Shown here: one piece after another, positions 46,702-54,912 of the stretch
How the letters are laid out: each line of letters begins with the position of its first letter
Numbering within the stretch: position 1 is the first letter of the stretch
Assembly: GCF_007970465.1 (NCBI RefSeq)
Contig: NZ_CP042429.1
Span: forward strand, 3,038,001 to 3,102,000
Reading direction: 5' to 3'
From: Corynebacterium nuruki S6-4
Lineage (GTDB): Bacteria > Actinomycetota > Actinomycetes > Mycobacteriales > Mycobacteriaceae
Length of the DNA stretch: 64,000 nt
Made by a program: the position numbers and the translations under genes
The notes under the pieces: generated by a model
The model's database searches: none
What the model saw: the letters and a program-made list of their open reading frames with translations, nothing else
Told to the model about the DNA's origin: nothing

Positions 46702-47238
46702 ATGAGTAACGCACTGATCATCTCCACGAACTACGGCACCGAGACCGACGAGATCGGCAAGCCCCTCGAGGCGCTGAAGGAGGCCGGGGTGGCCACCACC
46801 GTCGCCTCCGTCGACGGCGGCGGCATCCAGACGCTCGGCGGTGACCGGACGACCGGCCCCGTGGTGGACAGCGACACGACCCTCGCGGACGTCACGGCGT
46901 CCGACTACGACATCGTCGTCATCCCCGGCGGCACCCTGAACGCGGACGCCCTGCGCATCGACCCGGACGCCCAGCGCATCGTGCGGGACGCCGCCACCGC
47001 CGGCACCCCGGTCGCCGCGATCTGCCACGGGCCGTGGCTGCTGGTCAACACCGACCTCGTCGTCGGCAAGACCCTGACCTCGTACCCGAGCCTCGCCACG
47101 GACGTGACCAACGCCGGCGGGTCGTGGGTCGACGAGGAGGTGTCGGTGGACACCACGAACGGGTTCACCCTCATCACCTCCCGCACCCCCGATGATCTGC
47201 CGGCGTTCAACCGCGCCGTGCTGGACGCCCTGGCCTAG
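46702..47238 (+). CDS. DJ-1/PfpI-family protein
   Basis: A 178-residue class I glutamine-amidotransferase-fold protein of the DJ-1/PfpI/YajL group (glyoxalase, deglycase or chaperone activities have been reported or disputed for the family). The nucleophile elbow AAICHGPW places the reactive Cys at 108; VVIPGGTLNADALR and TNYGTETDEIG supply the nearby Gly and acidic residues, and DEEVSVDTTNGFTLITSRTPDDLPAF (about 47130-47210) is the typical C-terminal strand pattern. An AGGAG lies about 8 bases before the ATG. It sits between an SDR and an XRE regulator, suggesting a role in aldehyde or electrophile stress, which is inference. Confidence 0.88.
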   Translation: MSNALIISTNYGTETDEIGKPLEALKEAGVATTVASVDGGGIQTLGGDRTTGPVVDSDTTLADVTASDYDIVVIPGGTLNADALRIDPDAQRIVRDAATAGTPVAAICHGPWLLVNTDLVVGKTLTSYPSLATDVTNAGGSWVDEEVSVDTTNGFTLITSRTPDDLPAFNRAVLDALA

Positions 47239-47247
47239 CGGGGTCCG

Positions 47248-48096
47248 ATGACCGTACCTGAGCTGCGGAACTACCGGCGGGACGCCATCGTCGGCCTGCT
47301 CCGCCACCGGCGCGCCCATGTCGACCCGGACCCGGCGTCCCCCGCCTTCGACCCGGTCAGCGACCGGCGGGTGGCGGGGATGCGCCGTGAGGAGGTCGCC
47401 TGGGCGGCCGGTATCAGTCTCGACTACTACGTCAAGCTGGAGCAGGGCAGGATGCTGAATCCCTCGCCGTCGGTGCTGCGCAGCATCATGGACGCCCTGC
47501 AGCTCAGTGATCTCGACCGGCGCTATCTCGGGCTGCTGTTCGAGGATGCGGAGCCGCACGTGGTGCGCACCACGGCGGGTGACCGTGATCGGGCCCGTGC
47601 GACCCTGGACGAGGTTGCGGCGCACTTCCCGGCGGCGACGATGCGGCACCTCCTGGACCGGGATCTCGGCATCACGCTGCCGGATGCGGCCTCCCGACGG
47701 GTCCTGTTTCCCGGGGTCGCCGAGCCGCCCGGGGAGGTGTCGCTGGTGGAGTACATGTTCTCCGCCCGGTACCGGCGCTACAGCCACCGGGTGTACGTCG
47801 ACTGGCGTGACAAGGCGGCCGAGGTGATCGGCCTGGTCCACATGAAACTGGCCACCCGGGTGGCGTCCGACGCTCTGACGGCGACAGTGCAGCGGTTGCT
47901 CGACGACCCGGCGTTCCGTCGGCTGTGGACCCGCTACGTCCCCTACGAGAATGCGTCGGGTTCCTGGCGGGTACGGCTCGTCGACAGCGGGGGCTCAGCC
48001 GGGGACGGGAAAGGGGCCGGCACCGTGCGCGATCTGTCGTTCCTCACCGTCACCGCCCCGGACGACCCGGAGCAGTCGCTGGTGATCTACCGCTGA
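47248..48096 (+). CDS. XRE-family regulator with MmyB-like ligand domain
   Basis: A 282-residue transcription factor. The N-terminal helix-turn-helix (about 1-85) contains YRRDAIVGLLRHRR, VAGMRREEVAWAAGISLDYYVKLEQGR and LRSIMDALQLSD. The C-terminal MmyB-like domain (about 100-282), often fatty-acyl-binding in this family, includes ATMRHLLDRDLGI, VEYMFSARYRRYSHRVYVDWRDKAAE and the terminal FLTVTAPDDPEQSLVIY. It starts 9 bases after the DJ-1 gene, so it is probably the local regulator of the GlcG-SDR-DJ-1 set. Its stop is only 17 bases from the converging lipoprotein gene. Confidence 0.9.
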   Translation: MTVPELRNYRRDAIVGLLRHRRAHVDPDPASPAFDPVSDRRVAGMRREEVAWAAGISLDYYVKLEQGRMLNPSPSVLRSIMDALQLSDLDRRYLGLLFEDAEPHVVRTTAGDRDRARATLDEVAAHFPAATMRHLLDRDLGITLPDAASRRVLFPGVAEPPGEVSLVEYMFSARYRRYSHRVYVDWRDKAAEVIGLVHMKLATRVASDALTATVQRLLDDPAFRRLWTRYVPYENASGSWRVRLVDSGGSAGDGKGAGTVRDLSFLTVTAPDDPEQSLVIYR

Positions 48097-48113
48097 GCCG
48101 GAGACCGGGCCGG

Positions 48114-48761
48114 TCACACCGGCGGGACCTCACCGACCATGTCCACCCGCCCGGTGGCGTCGTTCCAGGTGAAGGTGGCGGTGGACCGCCCGGTCGGGTC
48201 CGCGTTCGCGTCGCCGGCCTGCGGCCAGTGCCAGGTGACGCGCAGTGAGTTGTCCGCCAGGCGTTCGATGTCGGGGTAGAAACCGTACGCCTTCTCGGTG
48301 GCGGTGCCGATGTACCGCCCGTGGTGGAACAGCATGACCTGGGTCGGGGAGGAGACGGTCTCGTGGGCCACCGGGAGGATGACCGAGGACAGGGCAGCAC
48401 AGGGGTCGTAGGTCTCGATGGTGGCCGCGCCGGGAGCGTAGGGGTATCCCTGCTCGGGCAGCGGGACCTCGCCGTACCAGCGCATCACGGCGTCCTTCCC
48501 GGTGAGCCCGGAACAGCTGCCGGGGTCGTCGGTGGGAGGGGATGTCTCCCCGGGTGGTGGGGTGACGGAGCCGGTCGGGGGACTGGCGGTGGCGGACGGC
48601 GTGACGGTCTGTGTGACGGTTTCCGGCGCTGCGGCGGAGGTGGTGCTCGCGTCGGCGCCGTCGTCGTCGGAGCTGCAGGCACCGAGCAGCAGGACGCCGG
48701 CGGCCAGCAGGACAGGGGCACCGCGGCGCACCGGGCGGTTCTCACGGGCGGTGGAGTGCAT
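48114..48761 (-). CDS. LppP/LprE-family lipoprotein, copy 1
   Basis: A 215-residue lipoprotein: Arg-rich N terminus, hydrophobic segment, lipobox LLLGAC with Cys29. A Thr/Pro/Ser-rich linker (about 35-90) leads to the LppP/LprE domain: CSGLTGKDAVMRW, DPCAALSSVILPVA, VMLFHHGRYIGTATEKAYGF, VTWHWPQAGDANAD and ATFTWNDATGRVDMVGEVPPV (the last near 48114-48180). The ATG at 48761 has AAAGGAA about 10 bases upstream on the minus strand. The paralogue immediately upstream (48791-49483) shares the whole layout, so this is a tandem duplication. Outer-envelope role unknown. Confidence 0.85.
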   Translation of the reverse strand: MHSTARENRPVRRGAPVLLAAGVLLLGACSSDDDGADASTTSAAAPETVTQTVTPSATASPPTGSVTPPPGETSPPTDDPGSCSGLTGKDAVMRWYGEVPLPEQGYPYAPGAATIETYDPCAALSSVILPVAHETVSSPTQVMLFHHGRYIGTATEKAYGFYPDIERLADNSLRVTWHWPQAGDANADPTGRSTATFTWNDATGRVDMVGEVPPV

Positions 48762-48790
48762 GACGGGTGGTTCCTTTCGGGGTGTTCCGG

Positions 48791-49483
48791 TCACACCGGC
48801 GGGACGTCGCCGGTCATGTCGACCTGCCCGGTGGCGTCGTTCCAGGTGAAGGTGGCCGTGGAGGTGCCGGAGGCCCCGGCGTTGGACTCGCCCTTACGGG
48901 GCCAGTGCCAGGTGACCTGGATCTGGTTCGCGTCGGTGCGCTGCACCGTGGGGTGGAAGCCGTAGGCCTCGCTGGTGGCGGTGCCGATGTACCGGCCGTT
49001 GTGGAAGAGCATGATCTGGTAGGGGGAGGAGGCGGTGCCGCCCTGGATGGGCAGGATCATCCAGGACAGGGCGGCGCAGGCGTCGTAGCCGTCGGTCTCG
49101 ACACTGCCGGTGGCCCACGGGTAGCCCTCGGCATTGGGTGGGACGTCGCCGGCCCACCGCGCGGCGGCCTGGGCGGCGTCCAGCCCCGAACAGGGATCGG
49201 CCGGATCGGCGGGGCCGCCGGGGTCGTCAGGATCGGCAGGCGCGACGGGGCTGGGGGACACCGCCGGGCCGCCGGCGCCTCCGCCGCGGGTGGGGGCCGG
49301 AGCGGTGACGGTCTGCGTGACGGTCCCGGGCGCCGCGGCGGAGGTGGTGCCGTTGCTGCCGTCGCTGTCGCCGGAGCTGCACGCCCCGAGCAGCAGGACG
49401 CCGGCGGCCAGGACGGCGGGGGCTGTGCGCCGGAGGCGCCGGGCTGCAGTGGTCGGGACGGCGGTGGATGTGGTGGGGGACAT
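48791..49483 (-). CDS. LppP/LprE-family lipoprotein, copy 2
   Basis: A 230-residue lipoprotein, paralogue of the next gene. The lipobox LLLGAC puts the lipidated residue at Cys35. The linker is Pro/Gly/Asp-rich (GGPAVSPSPVAPADPDDPGG) and longer than in copy 1. The domain repeats the same blocks: CSGLDAAQAAARW, DACAALSWMILPIQ, IMLFHNGRYIGTATSEAYGF, VTWHWPRKGESNAG and ATFTWNDATGQVDMTGDVPPV. AAGAGGA lies about 9 bases before the ATG on the minus strand. The 29-base spacing to copy 1 suggests one transcript. Confidence 0.85.
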   Translation of the reverse strand: MSPTTSTAVPTTAARRLRRTAPAVLAAGVLLLGACSSGDSDGSNGTTSAAAPGTVTQTVTAPAPTRGGGAGGPAVSPSPVAPADPDDPGGPADPADPCSGLDAAQAAARWAGDVPPNAEGYPWATGSVETDGYDACAALSWMILPIQGGTASSPYQIMLFHNGRYIGTATSEAYGFHPTVQRTDANQIQVTWHWPRKGESNAGASGTSTATFTWNDATGQVDMTGDVPPV

Positions 49484-49561
49484 GACGAGATCCTCTTCTC
49501 GTTTCCTGGACCGTAACTGCCTTATGTTTCCCTTCCACAACCGTCACCCGGCGCGGAAACG

Positions 49562-51676
49562 CTACACGGCCGCCTTCTCAGGTTCCGCTGCACCGGATCC
49601 GGCGGCGGTCGGGGCGTCCTCCTGGGCAGCATTTTTCGCCGTGACCTGCTTGACGATGATCACCGCGATCGCGGAGACGATCATGCCGACGATGACGGCG
49701 ATGAGGAAGCCCCACCAGTTGTCCATCAGCGGCATGACCCAGACTCCGCCGTGCGGGGCGCGGCTGGTGGCGCCGAACTCCATCGACAGGGCGCCGGTGA
49801 CCGCCCCGCCGACCATCATCGTGGGGATGATGCGCAACGGGTCTGCGGCCATGAACGGGATCGCGCCCTCGGAGATGAAGGACGCCCCGAGCAGCCAGGA
49901 CGCCTTGCCGTTCTCCCGTTCCTCCTTGGTCCACATCTTCGGCCGGACGGTGGTGGCCAGGGCCAGGGCGAGCGGCGGCACCATGCCGGCGGCGATCACC
50001 GCCGCCATGATCTTGAAGGACGCCTCGTCCCCGGTCGACAGGCCGGCGGTGGCGAACAGGTAGGCGGACTTGTTGATCGGGCCACCGAGGTCGGCGCACA
50101 TCATGAGGCCGAGGATGATGCCGAGCAGCCAGGGGGCGCCGTCGGACATGGTGGTCAGCCAGTTCTGCAGCCCGTCCATCGCGGCGGCCAGTGGCCTGCC
50201 GAGGACGAGGAACATCGCACCGGCGGTGATGAGCGAGGCGACGAGCGGGATGATGACCACGGGCATCATGGAGGCCAGCCAGCGGGGGACCTTCAGCGAC
50301 TGGATCCACAGTGCGACCAGACCGGCGATGATGCCGGTGACCAGGCCGCCGAGGAAGCCGGCGCCGACGGCGACGGAGACGGCACCGCCGACGAAACCGG
50401 GGACGATGCCGGGCCGGTCGGCCAGGGCGTAGGCGGTGTAGCCGGACAGGGCGGGCACCAGGAAGGTCATCGCGAGTGATCCGGCACCGTTGAAGACCAT
50501 GCCGAGGTAGAGCAGCAGGCCGGAGCGGTCGGTGAGCTGGTCACCGGCGTCCGTCTGGTAGCTGAGGTGGTCCGGCAGGTTCCACAGTGAGTAGTCGGTG
50601 ACGTGGTCCTCCCAGACATTGGCGACGTCGTAGCCGCCGATGAGGAAGCTGATGGCCATGAGCAGGCCGCCGGCGGCGACGAACGGGACCATGTAGGACA
50701 CGCCGGTCATGACGGCCTGCTGGATGCGCCGGCCCCAGCCCAGTTCGGTGTCCTCGTCACCGCTGTCGGCACCGGAACTGTCGTCGCCGGAGACCCGGCG
50801 GGGGTTGTCGGCGGTGGAGGCTTCGACGGCGCGGTCGATCAGTTCCTCGGGCTCGGAGATGCCCTTCTGGACGGGGACGTCCACGACGGGCTTTCCCGCG
50901 AAGCGGCCGATGTCGCGGACGGCCACGCCGTGGGCGAAGATGACGGCGTCGGCCGCGTCGATCTGTGCCTTCGTCAGTTTCTCGGTGCCGGAGGAGCCCT
51001 GGGTCTCGATGACGAGTTCGACGTCGTCACGTTTGTCGGCGGCGCCGGTCAGGGCGTCCGCGGCCATGTAGGTGTGGGCGATGCCGGTGGGGCAGGAGGT
51101 CACCCCGACGAGCCGGGTGATCTTCTTCTGCTCAGGTTCCGGTGCCGGTTCGGCGGCAGCGGCGGGCGCCGCCGGCTTCTTCTTTTTCTTCGCGAGGACG
51201 CCGCTGACCAGGTCCACGATCTCCTCGCGCGACCCGGCGGCGCGCAGCGAGGCCACGAAGTCCTTGTTCACCAGCGACCGGGCGAGGGTCGAGAGGATCT
51301 TCATGTGTTCCTTACCGCCGCCCTCGGGCGCCAGGATCATGAACACGAGATCGGCCGGGCCGTCCTCGGCGCCGAAGTCGGTGGCGGTGGCGAGCCGGGC
51401 GACGCCCAGGGACGGTTGGCTGACCGCGGCGGTGCGGCAGTGGGGGATGGCGATGCCGCCGGGCAGCCCGGTCGCGGCCTTCTGTTCCCGGTCGTGGATG
51501 TCGGCGAGGAGCTGGTCGGTGCCGGTCGCCCGCCCGGCGTCGACCTGCAGGTCGGCCAGGGCGGTGAGCACCGCCTCCTTGTCGGCGGGCAGGTCGGCAT
51601 CGAGGGAGACGAGCTCGGGGATGAGGACCCGGGGTTCTCCGGTGCTGGTGTTGGGGCCGTGATCTGGGGTGGTCAT
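49562..51676 (-). CDS. ptsF: PTS fructose transporter, fused EIIABC
   Basis: A 704-residue phosphotransferase permease that imports fructose as fructose 1-phosphate. EIIA (about 15-165) has the phospho-His79 in IAIPHCRT; a Lys/Ala/Pro linker follows; EIIB (about 186-285) has phospho-Cys195 in TSCPTGIAHTYMAA; an acidic linker (DDSSGADSGDEDTE) leads to EIIC (about 315-680), with around nine TM helices and the motif GGPINKSAYLF. The start at 51676 lies 1 base after the fruK stop. With fruR and fruK it forms the fructose operon known from C. glutamicum. Confidence 0.95.
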   Translation of the reverse strand: MTTPDHGPNTSTGEPRVLIPELVSLDADLPADKEAVLTALADLQVDAGRATGTDQLLADIHDREQKAATGLPGGIAIPHCRTAAVSQPSLGVARLATATDFGAEDGPADLVFMILAPEGGGKEHMKILSTLARSLVNKDFVASLRAAGSREEIVDLVSGVLAKKKKKPAAPAAAAEPAPEPEQKKITRLVGVTSCPTGIAHTYMAADALTGAADKRDDVELVIETQGSSGTEKLTKAQIDAADAVIFAHGVAVRDIGRFAGKPVVDVPVQKGISEPEELIDRAVEASTADNPRRVSGDDSSGADSGDEDTELGWGRRIQQAVMTGVSYMVPFVAAGGLLMAISFLIGGYDVANVWEDHVTDYSLWNLPDHLSYQTDAGDQLTDRSGLLLYLGMVFNGAGSLAMTFLVPALSGYTAYALADRPGIVPGFVGGAVSVAVGAGFLGGLVTGIIAGLVALWIQSLKVPRWLASMMPVVIIPLVASLITAGAMFLVLGRPLAAAMDGLQNWLTTMSDGAPWLLGIILGLMMCADLGGPINKSAYLFATAGLSTGDEASFKIMAAVIAAGMVPPLALALATTVRPKMWTKEERENGKASWLLGASFISEGAIPFMAADPLRIIPTMMVGGAVTGALSMEFGATSRAPHGGVWVMPLMDNWWGFLIAVIVGMIVSAIAVIIVKQVTAKNAAQEDAPTAAGSGAAEPEKAAV

Positions 51677-51677
51677 G

Positions 51678-52703
51678 TCAGTCCTCCGGTGACTGCGGTA
51701 CGCGGACAGGGACGGGAAGTGTGGTGGGCAGGTCGGTGGGGGTCGGCAGGGTGGTGCCGGGCAGGGTGACGGCGGTGGTGCCGTGGGCGACGGCGAGGGC
51801 GAGCCGGTCGGCGGGGGTGAGACCCCGGACCGCGCCGAGGAGGTAGCCGGCGAGGGTCGAATCCCCGGCGCCGACCGTGGAGACCACCTCCACCGTCGGG
51901 CCGGCGCAGAACCAGGCGGCGCCGTCCTCGACCAGGAGCGCCCCGGCGGCGCCGAGGCTGACGAGGACCGCCCCGAATCCGCGGTCGGTCAGACCGGACG
52001 CCGCGGCGACGACGCCGCTGAGGTCGCCCGCGGCTGCGGCGGCTTCCAGGGCGTCCCCGTCGGGGGAGGTCCCGCCGAACGCCGCGACGATCTGGGCGAG
52101 TTCGTGCGAATTGGGTTTCACCAGATCGGGGACGGCGGCGGGATCCTCTGCCGCGCGGGTCACGAGGGCGGCGAGCGGCTCGTCGGAGGTGTCGACGGCC
52201 ACCCGCAGTCCCCGTCGGTGCGCGGCGGCGGTGACGCGCGCGTACCAGTCGGCCGGGTAGTCGGGCGGGAGTGAGCCGGCGAGGACCAGCCACCGGTCTG
52301 CCGCCTCCGTGTCACCGGCGGCCTCGGCGGCCGCGGCCACGGCGTCATCGACGGCGGCGGCGAGCCCGGCACCGTCGGTGTCCGGTGGGCCGGGGGAGTT
52401 GATCTTGGTGGTCACCCCGTCGGTGTCGGTCAGGGTGACGTTGACCCGCGCCGGGGCGTCCCCGGTGAAGCGGGTGGGCACGCCGCCGGCGGTGAGGAGG
52501 CGGGCGAAGGTTCCGGTGTCCGGGGCGGGGACGACCGACAGGACGTCCTCGCCGGCGTGGTGGATCACGCCGGCGACGTTGACCCCTTTGCCGCCGGCCT
52601 GGTCGGTGCCGTGGCGGACCCGGTTGACGCCGCCGACGGTCAACGGCCCCGCGAGGGCCTGGGTGCGGTCGATGCTGGGGTTCGGGGTGACGGTGATGAT
52701 CAT
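51678..52703 (-). CDS. fruK: 1-phosphofructokinase
   Basis: A 341-residue PfkB-family kinase converting fructose 1-phosphate to fructose 1,6-bisphosphate. N-terminal TVTPNPSIDRTQAL, GGKGVNVAGVIHHAG, the middle WLVLAGSLPPDYPADWY, KPNSHELAQIV, and the PfkB signature VSTVGAGDSTLAGYLLG with the catalytic Asp. The start overlaps the fruR stop by 4 bases (ATGA) and its stop is 1 base from ptsF, so the three genes are translationally linked. Confidence 0.95.
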   Translation of the reverse strand: MIITVTPNPSIDRTQALAGPLTVGGVNRVRHGTDQAGGKGVNVAGVIHHAGEDVLSVVPAPDTGTFARLLTAGGVPTRFTGDAPARVNVTLTDTDGVTTKINSPGPPDTDGAGLAAAVDDAVAAAAEAAGDTEAADRWLVLAGSLPPDYPADWYARVTAAAHRRGLRVAVDTSDEPLAALVTRAAEDPAAVPDLVKPNSHELAQIVAAFGGTSPDGDALEAAAAAGDLSGVVAAASGLTDRGFGAVLVSLGAAGALLVEDGAAWFCAGPTVEVVSTVGAGDSTLAGYLLGAVRGLTPADRLALAVAHGTTAVTLPGTTLPTPTDLPTTLPVPVRVPQSPED

Positions 52704-53467
52704 GCGTGGATCACGTCCAATCCTGAGGAGCTGAGTTCGCGGAGAACGGGGTGGTCGGGGGAGGCGTCGGTGATGAGCACGTCGATGTCCCGGACGTCGG
52801 CGAAGCGGTAGAGCAGTTCCGCGCCGAGTTTGGAGGCGTCCGCGAGGACGACGGTGGTGTGGGCGGCGTGCGCCATGGCGGCCTTCGTCTGGCCTTCGGC
52901 GGGGTCGGGTGTGGAGAATCCGAAACCGGGGGTCACCCCGTTGGTGCCGAGGAAGGCGACGTCGGCGCGGAGCCGGGCGAGGTCGGCGACCGCGTCCGCC
53001 CCGACGACCGACTGGGTGACGCCCCGGATCCGGCCGCCGACGATCCGTAACCGGGTGTGGTCGGCGGCGGCGAGCCGTTGGGCGAACAGCAGGGAGTTGG
53101 TGACGACCGACAGGTCGGGGTGGTCGGTGACGTGGTCGGCGAGCAGGGCGGTGGTGGTTCCGGCGTCGACGATGACGGATCCCCCGTCCGGGGGGAGGTA
53201 GCGTGCGGCGGCGGCGGCGATCCGGGTTTTTCCGGCCCGGTCGCGGCGCAGACGCACCTCGACGGAGTTCTCGTCGTCGCTGCGCCGACTGTAGGGGACC
53301 GCACCGCCGTGGACCCGGCGGACCCGGTGCTCCCGTTCGAGGACGCCCAGGTCACGGCGGACCGTCTCCGGGGAGACGTCGACGAGGTCGGCGAGGTCGG
53401 CGACGGAGACGCTGCCGCGGGCGAGGATCTCGCCGGCGATCGTCTCCTGGCGCTGTGGTGCGTACAT
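52700..53467 (-). CDS. fruR: DeoR-family regulator of fructose utilisation
   Basis: A 255-residue DeoR repressor. The N-terminal winged helix (about 1-60) reads RQETIAGEILARGSVSVADLADLVDVSPETVRRDLGVLE with the DeoR signature ending RRVHGGAV (about 53270-53460). The sugar-phosphate sensor domain has IVDAGTTTALLADHV, VVTNSLLFAQRL, RIVGGRIRG, FLGTNGVTPGFGFSTPDPAEGQTKAAM (about 52880-52970) and VVLADASKLG. Probably responds to fructose 1-phosphate, as known for FruR/SugR-type proteins. It has a good promoter (53506-53534) and starts the fruR-fruK-ptsF operon. Confidence 0.92.
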   Translation of the reverse strand: MYAPQRQETIAGEILARGSVSVADLADLVDVSPETVRRDLGVLEREHRVRRVHGGAVPYSRRSDDENSVEVRLRRDRAGKTRIAAAAARYLPPDGGSVIVDAGTTTALLADHVTDHPDLSVVTNSLLFAQRLAAADHTRLRIVGGRIRGVTQSVVGADAVADLARLRADVAFLGTNGVTPGFGFSTPDPAEGQTKAAMAHAAHTTVVLADASKLGAELLYRFADVRDIDVLITDASPDHPVLRELSSSGLDVIHA

Positions 53468-53505
53468 TGTTCCGCCACCTGTCCGTTTCGGGGTTGGCTC
53501 TGCCT

Positions 53506-53534
53506 ATTGTCTGTGTGTTCCTGTGGGAAGTCAA
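53506..53534 (-). promoter_or_regulatory. Promoter of fruR-fruK-ptsF
   Basis: On the minus strand TTGACT (plus 53529-53534) and GACAAT (plus 53506-53511) are separated by exactly 17 bases, close to consensus, 38 bases upstream of the fruR ATG. A near-palindrome TTATATGGGAATAA (53538-53551) just upstream is a candidate operator. Confidence 0.7.
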
Positions 53535-53676
53535 CGGTTATATGGGAATAAACAGGCAGAACCGGGCACGAACGGTCACCCGGGGGTATGTTTCGAGGGG
53601 GATACAGGGGTGCCCGACAGTGGGGGAGGTAGGCTCACCGGCAACCCCCGACGTCCACCCCGAGGAGCCCGCCGTC

Positions 53677-54498
53677 ATGGCCCGCCACGCCCGATCCCGT
53701 CACCGTCGCCCCGCCCCTGCGACAGCGTCCCTCGCCGCCTGTGCCGCCGTGCTGCTCGCCGGCGCCGTCGGGGCGTCCGCCCCCGCAGCGGGCGCCGACC
53801 CGGTCGACGACATCCTCGCCGCCACCGGTGCTCCCGGGCCGCACCGCGTGGCGGGGACCTACTTCACCTCGCCGGGGATCCCCGGGGCCGCCGACGCCGC
53901 CCGCCCCGGCGTCCTCATCGGTCCCTCCACCCCGCTGCTCGTCGGGGACGCCCTGTGCACCGCCACCGTCGCCGGCTATGACGCCGACGGCAACCCCGTG
54001 GCCGTCACCGCCGGACACTGCGGGGCGCCGGGGACCCCGGTGACCTCGGGCGACGACCCGGAGCAGACGCCGGTCGGCACGGTGGTGCGGACCGGGGCGC
54101 AGGACAACGGCGTGATCCTGCTCAACGACAACGCGGTGGTCACCCGCAGCTACAACGACGTCACCGTCGACGACCTCGGCGGGCCGGCCCCCGCCCCGCT
54201 GCAGGAGGTGTGCAAGACCGGTATCGCCACCGGCCGCAGCTGCGGCCCGGTGCTCGGCCAGGCCGGGACGGAGATCGCCGCCCAGATCTGCGCCGGACAC
54301 GGTGATTCCGGCGCCCCGGTCTCGGTCGGCGGCCGACTGGTCGGCGTGATCAGCGGCGGCCTCGCCGCCCTGCCGCCGTGTGTCCACCCGCTGCAGGGTC
54401 CGGTGCATTCCCCCACGCTCATCCCCACCTGGGACGCGGTCGCCGCGGAGATGGACGCCGCCGGTGGCATCGGCGCCGGCTTCCGGCTGCCTGCCTAG
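53677..54498 (+). CDS. Secreted S1-family (chymotrypsin-like) serine protease
   Basis: A 273-residue exported protease. Signal peptide: basic MARHARSRHRRPAP, hydrophobic AACAAVLLAGAVGASAP, cleavage near AGA-DP (about residue 40). His114 lies in VAVTAGHCG and Ser211 in GHGDSGAPVS; Asp143 in GAQDNGVILL is the likely third member. Cysteine pairs 94/115 and 179/189 are well placed for disulfides. CGAGGAG (53661-53667) is 9 bases before the ATG; an in-frame ATG at 53542 would add about 45 residues and bury the signal peptide, so it is rejected. Divergent from fruR. Exported S1 proteases of this type are common in corynebacteria. Confidence 0.87.
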   Translation: MARHARSRHRRPAPATASLAACAAVLLAGAVGASAPAAGADPVDDILAATGAPGPHRVAGTYFTSPGIPGAADAARPGVLIGPSTPLLVGDALCTATVAGYDADGNPVAVTAGHCGAPGTPVTSGDDPEQTPVGTVVRTGAQDNGVILLNDNAVVTRSYNDVTVDDLGGPAPAPLQEVCKTGIATGRSCGPVLGQAGTEIAAQICAGHGDSGAPVSVGGRLVGVISGGLAALPPCVHPLQGPVHSPTLIPTWDAVAAEMDAAGGIGAGFRLPA

Positions 54499-54533
54499 GA
54501 CAGGTCCGGGCCGGTGTCGCCGGCTCAGCTGCC

Positions 54534-54842
54534 TCAGCCGAGCCGGCCGCGCCCCAGCTGGAGCAGCGAATTCGCGATGGCGACACCCTCGTGGCCGAGT
54601 TCGTCGCGGAACTTGTTGAGGATCGCGGTCTCCCGGTTGTAGACCAGCTTGGTGCCGCCCGAGGCGGTCCGCGTCCGCCCGATGATCCCGGAGATCTCCG
54701 ACCGCCGCTTCACCGCGTCGATGATGGTCTGGTCCAGCTGGTTGATCTCGGTGCGGTAGGCCTGGATCTCGGCGTCCGACAGGGGGTCGTCGGTACCGCT
54801 GCTCATCCGCTGTTCGGGGGACATGTTCGATTCTCCGCTCAT
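54534..54842 (-). CDS. Chorismate mutase (AroQ type)
   Basis: A 102-residue all-helical chorismate mutase, which turns chorismate into prephenate for Phe and Tyr synthesis. Family residues: [31 protein letters not shown] (about 54640-54745), with the catalytic Arg in YRTEI, the Arg pair in KRRSEIS, then [15 protein letters not shown]. It is the small actinobacterial intracellular type (Rv0948c), which gains activity with DAHP synthase. The ATG at 54842 has TAGAAT 7 bases upstream on the minus strand (leaderless); ATGs at 54824 and 54806 are alternatives. Divergent from pcrA, as in M. tuberculosis Rv0948c/Rv0949. Confidence 0.92.
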   Translation of the reverse strand: MSGESNMSPEQRMSSGTDDPLSDAEIQAYRTEINQLDQTIIDAVKRRSEISGIIGRTRTASGGTKLVYNRETAILNKFRDELGHEGVAIANSLLQLGRGRLG

Positions 54843-54912
54843 GGTCCGGATTCTACGTCCGCCGGGGGTTGTAGGGTGTGGTGTACCCAGCTTTAGTGAG
54901 GAGCACAGCAGC

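Noticed and set aside
53542..53676. Upstream ATG giving a longer S1 protease
   Set aside because: The extra residues would put the basic start and hydrophobic core of the signal peptide inside the protein, and the downstream ATG has a good RBS.
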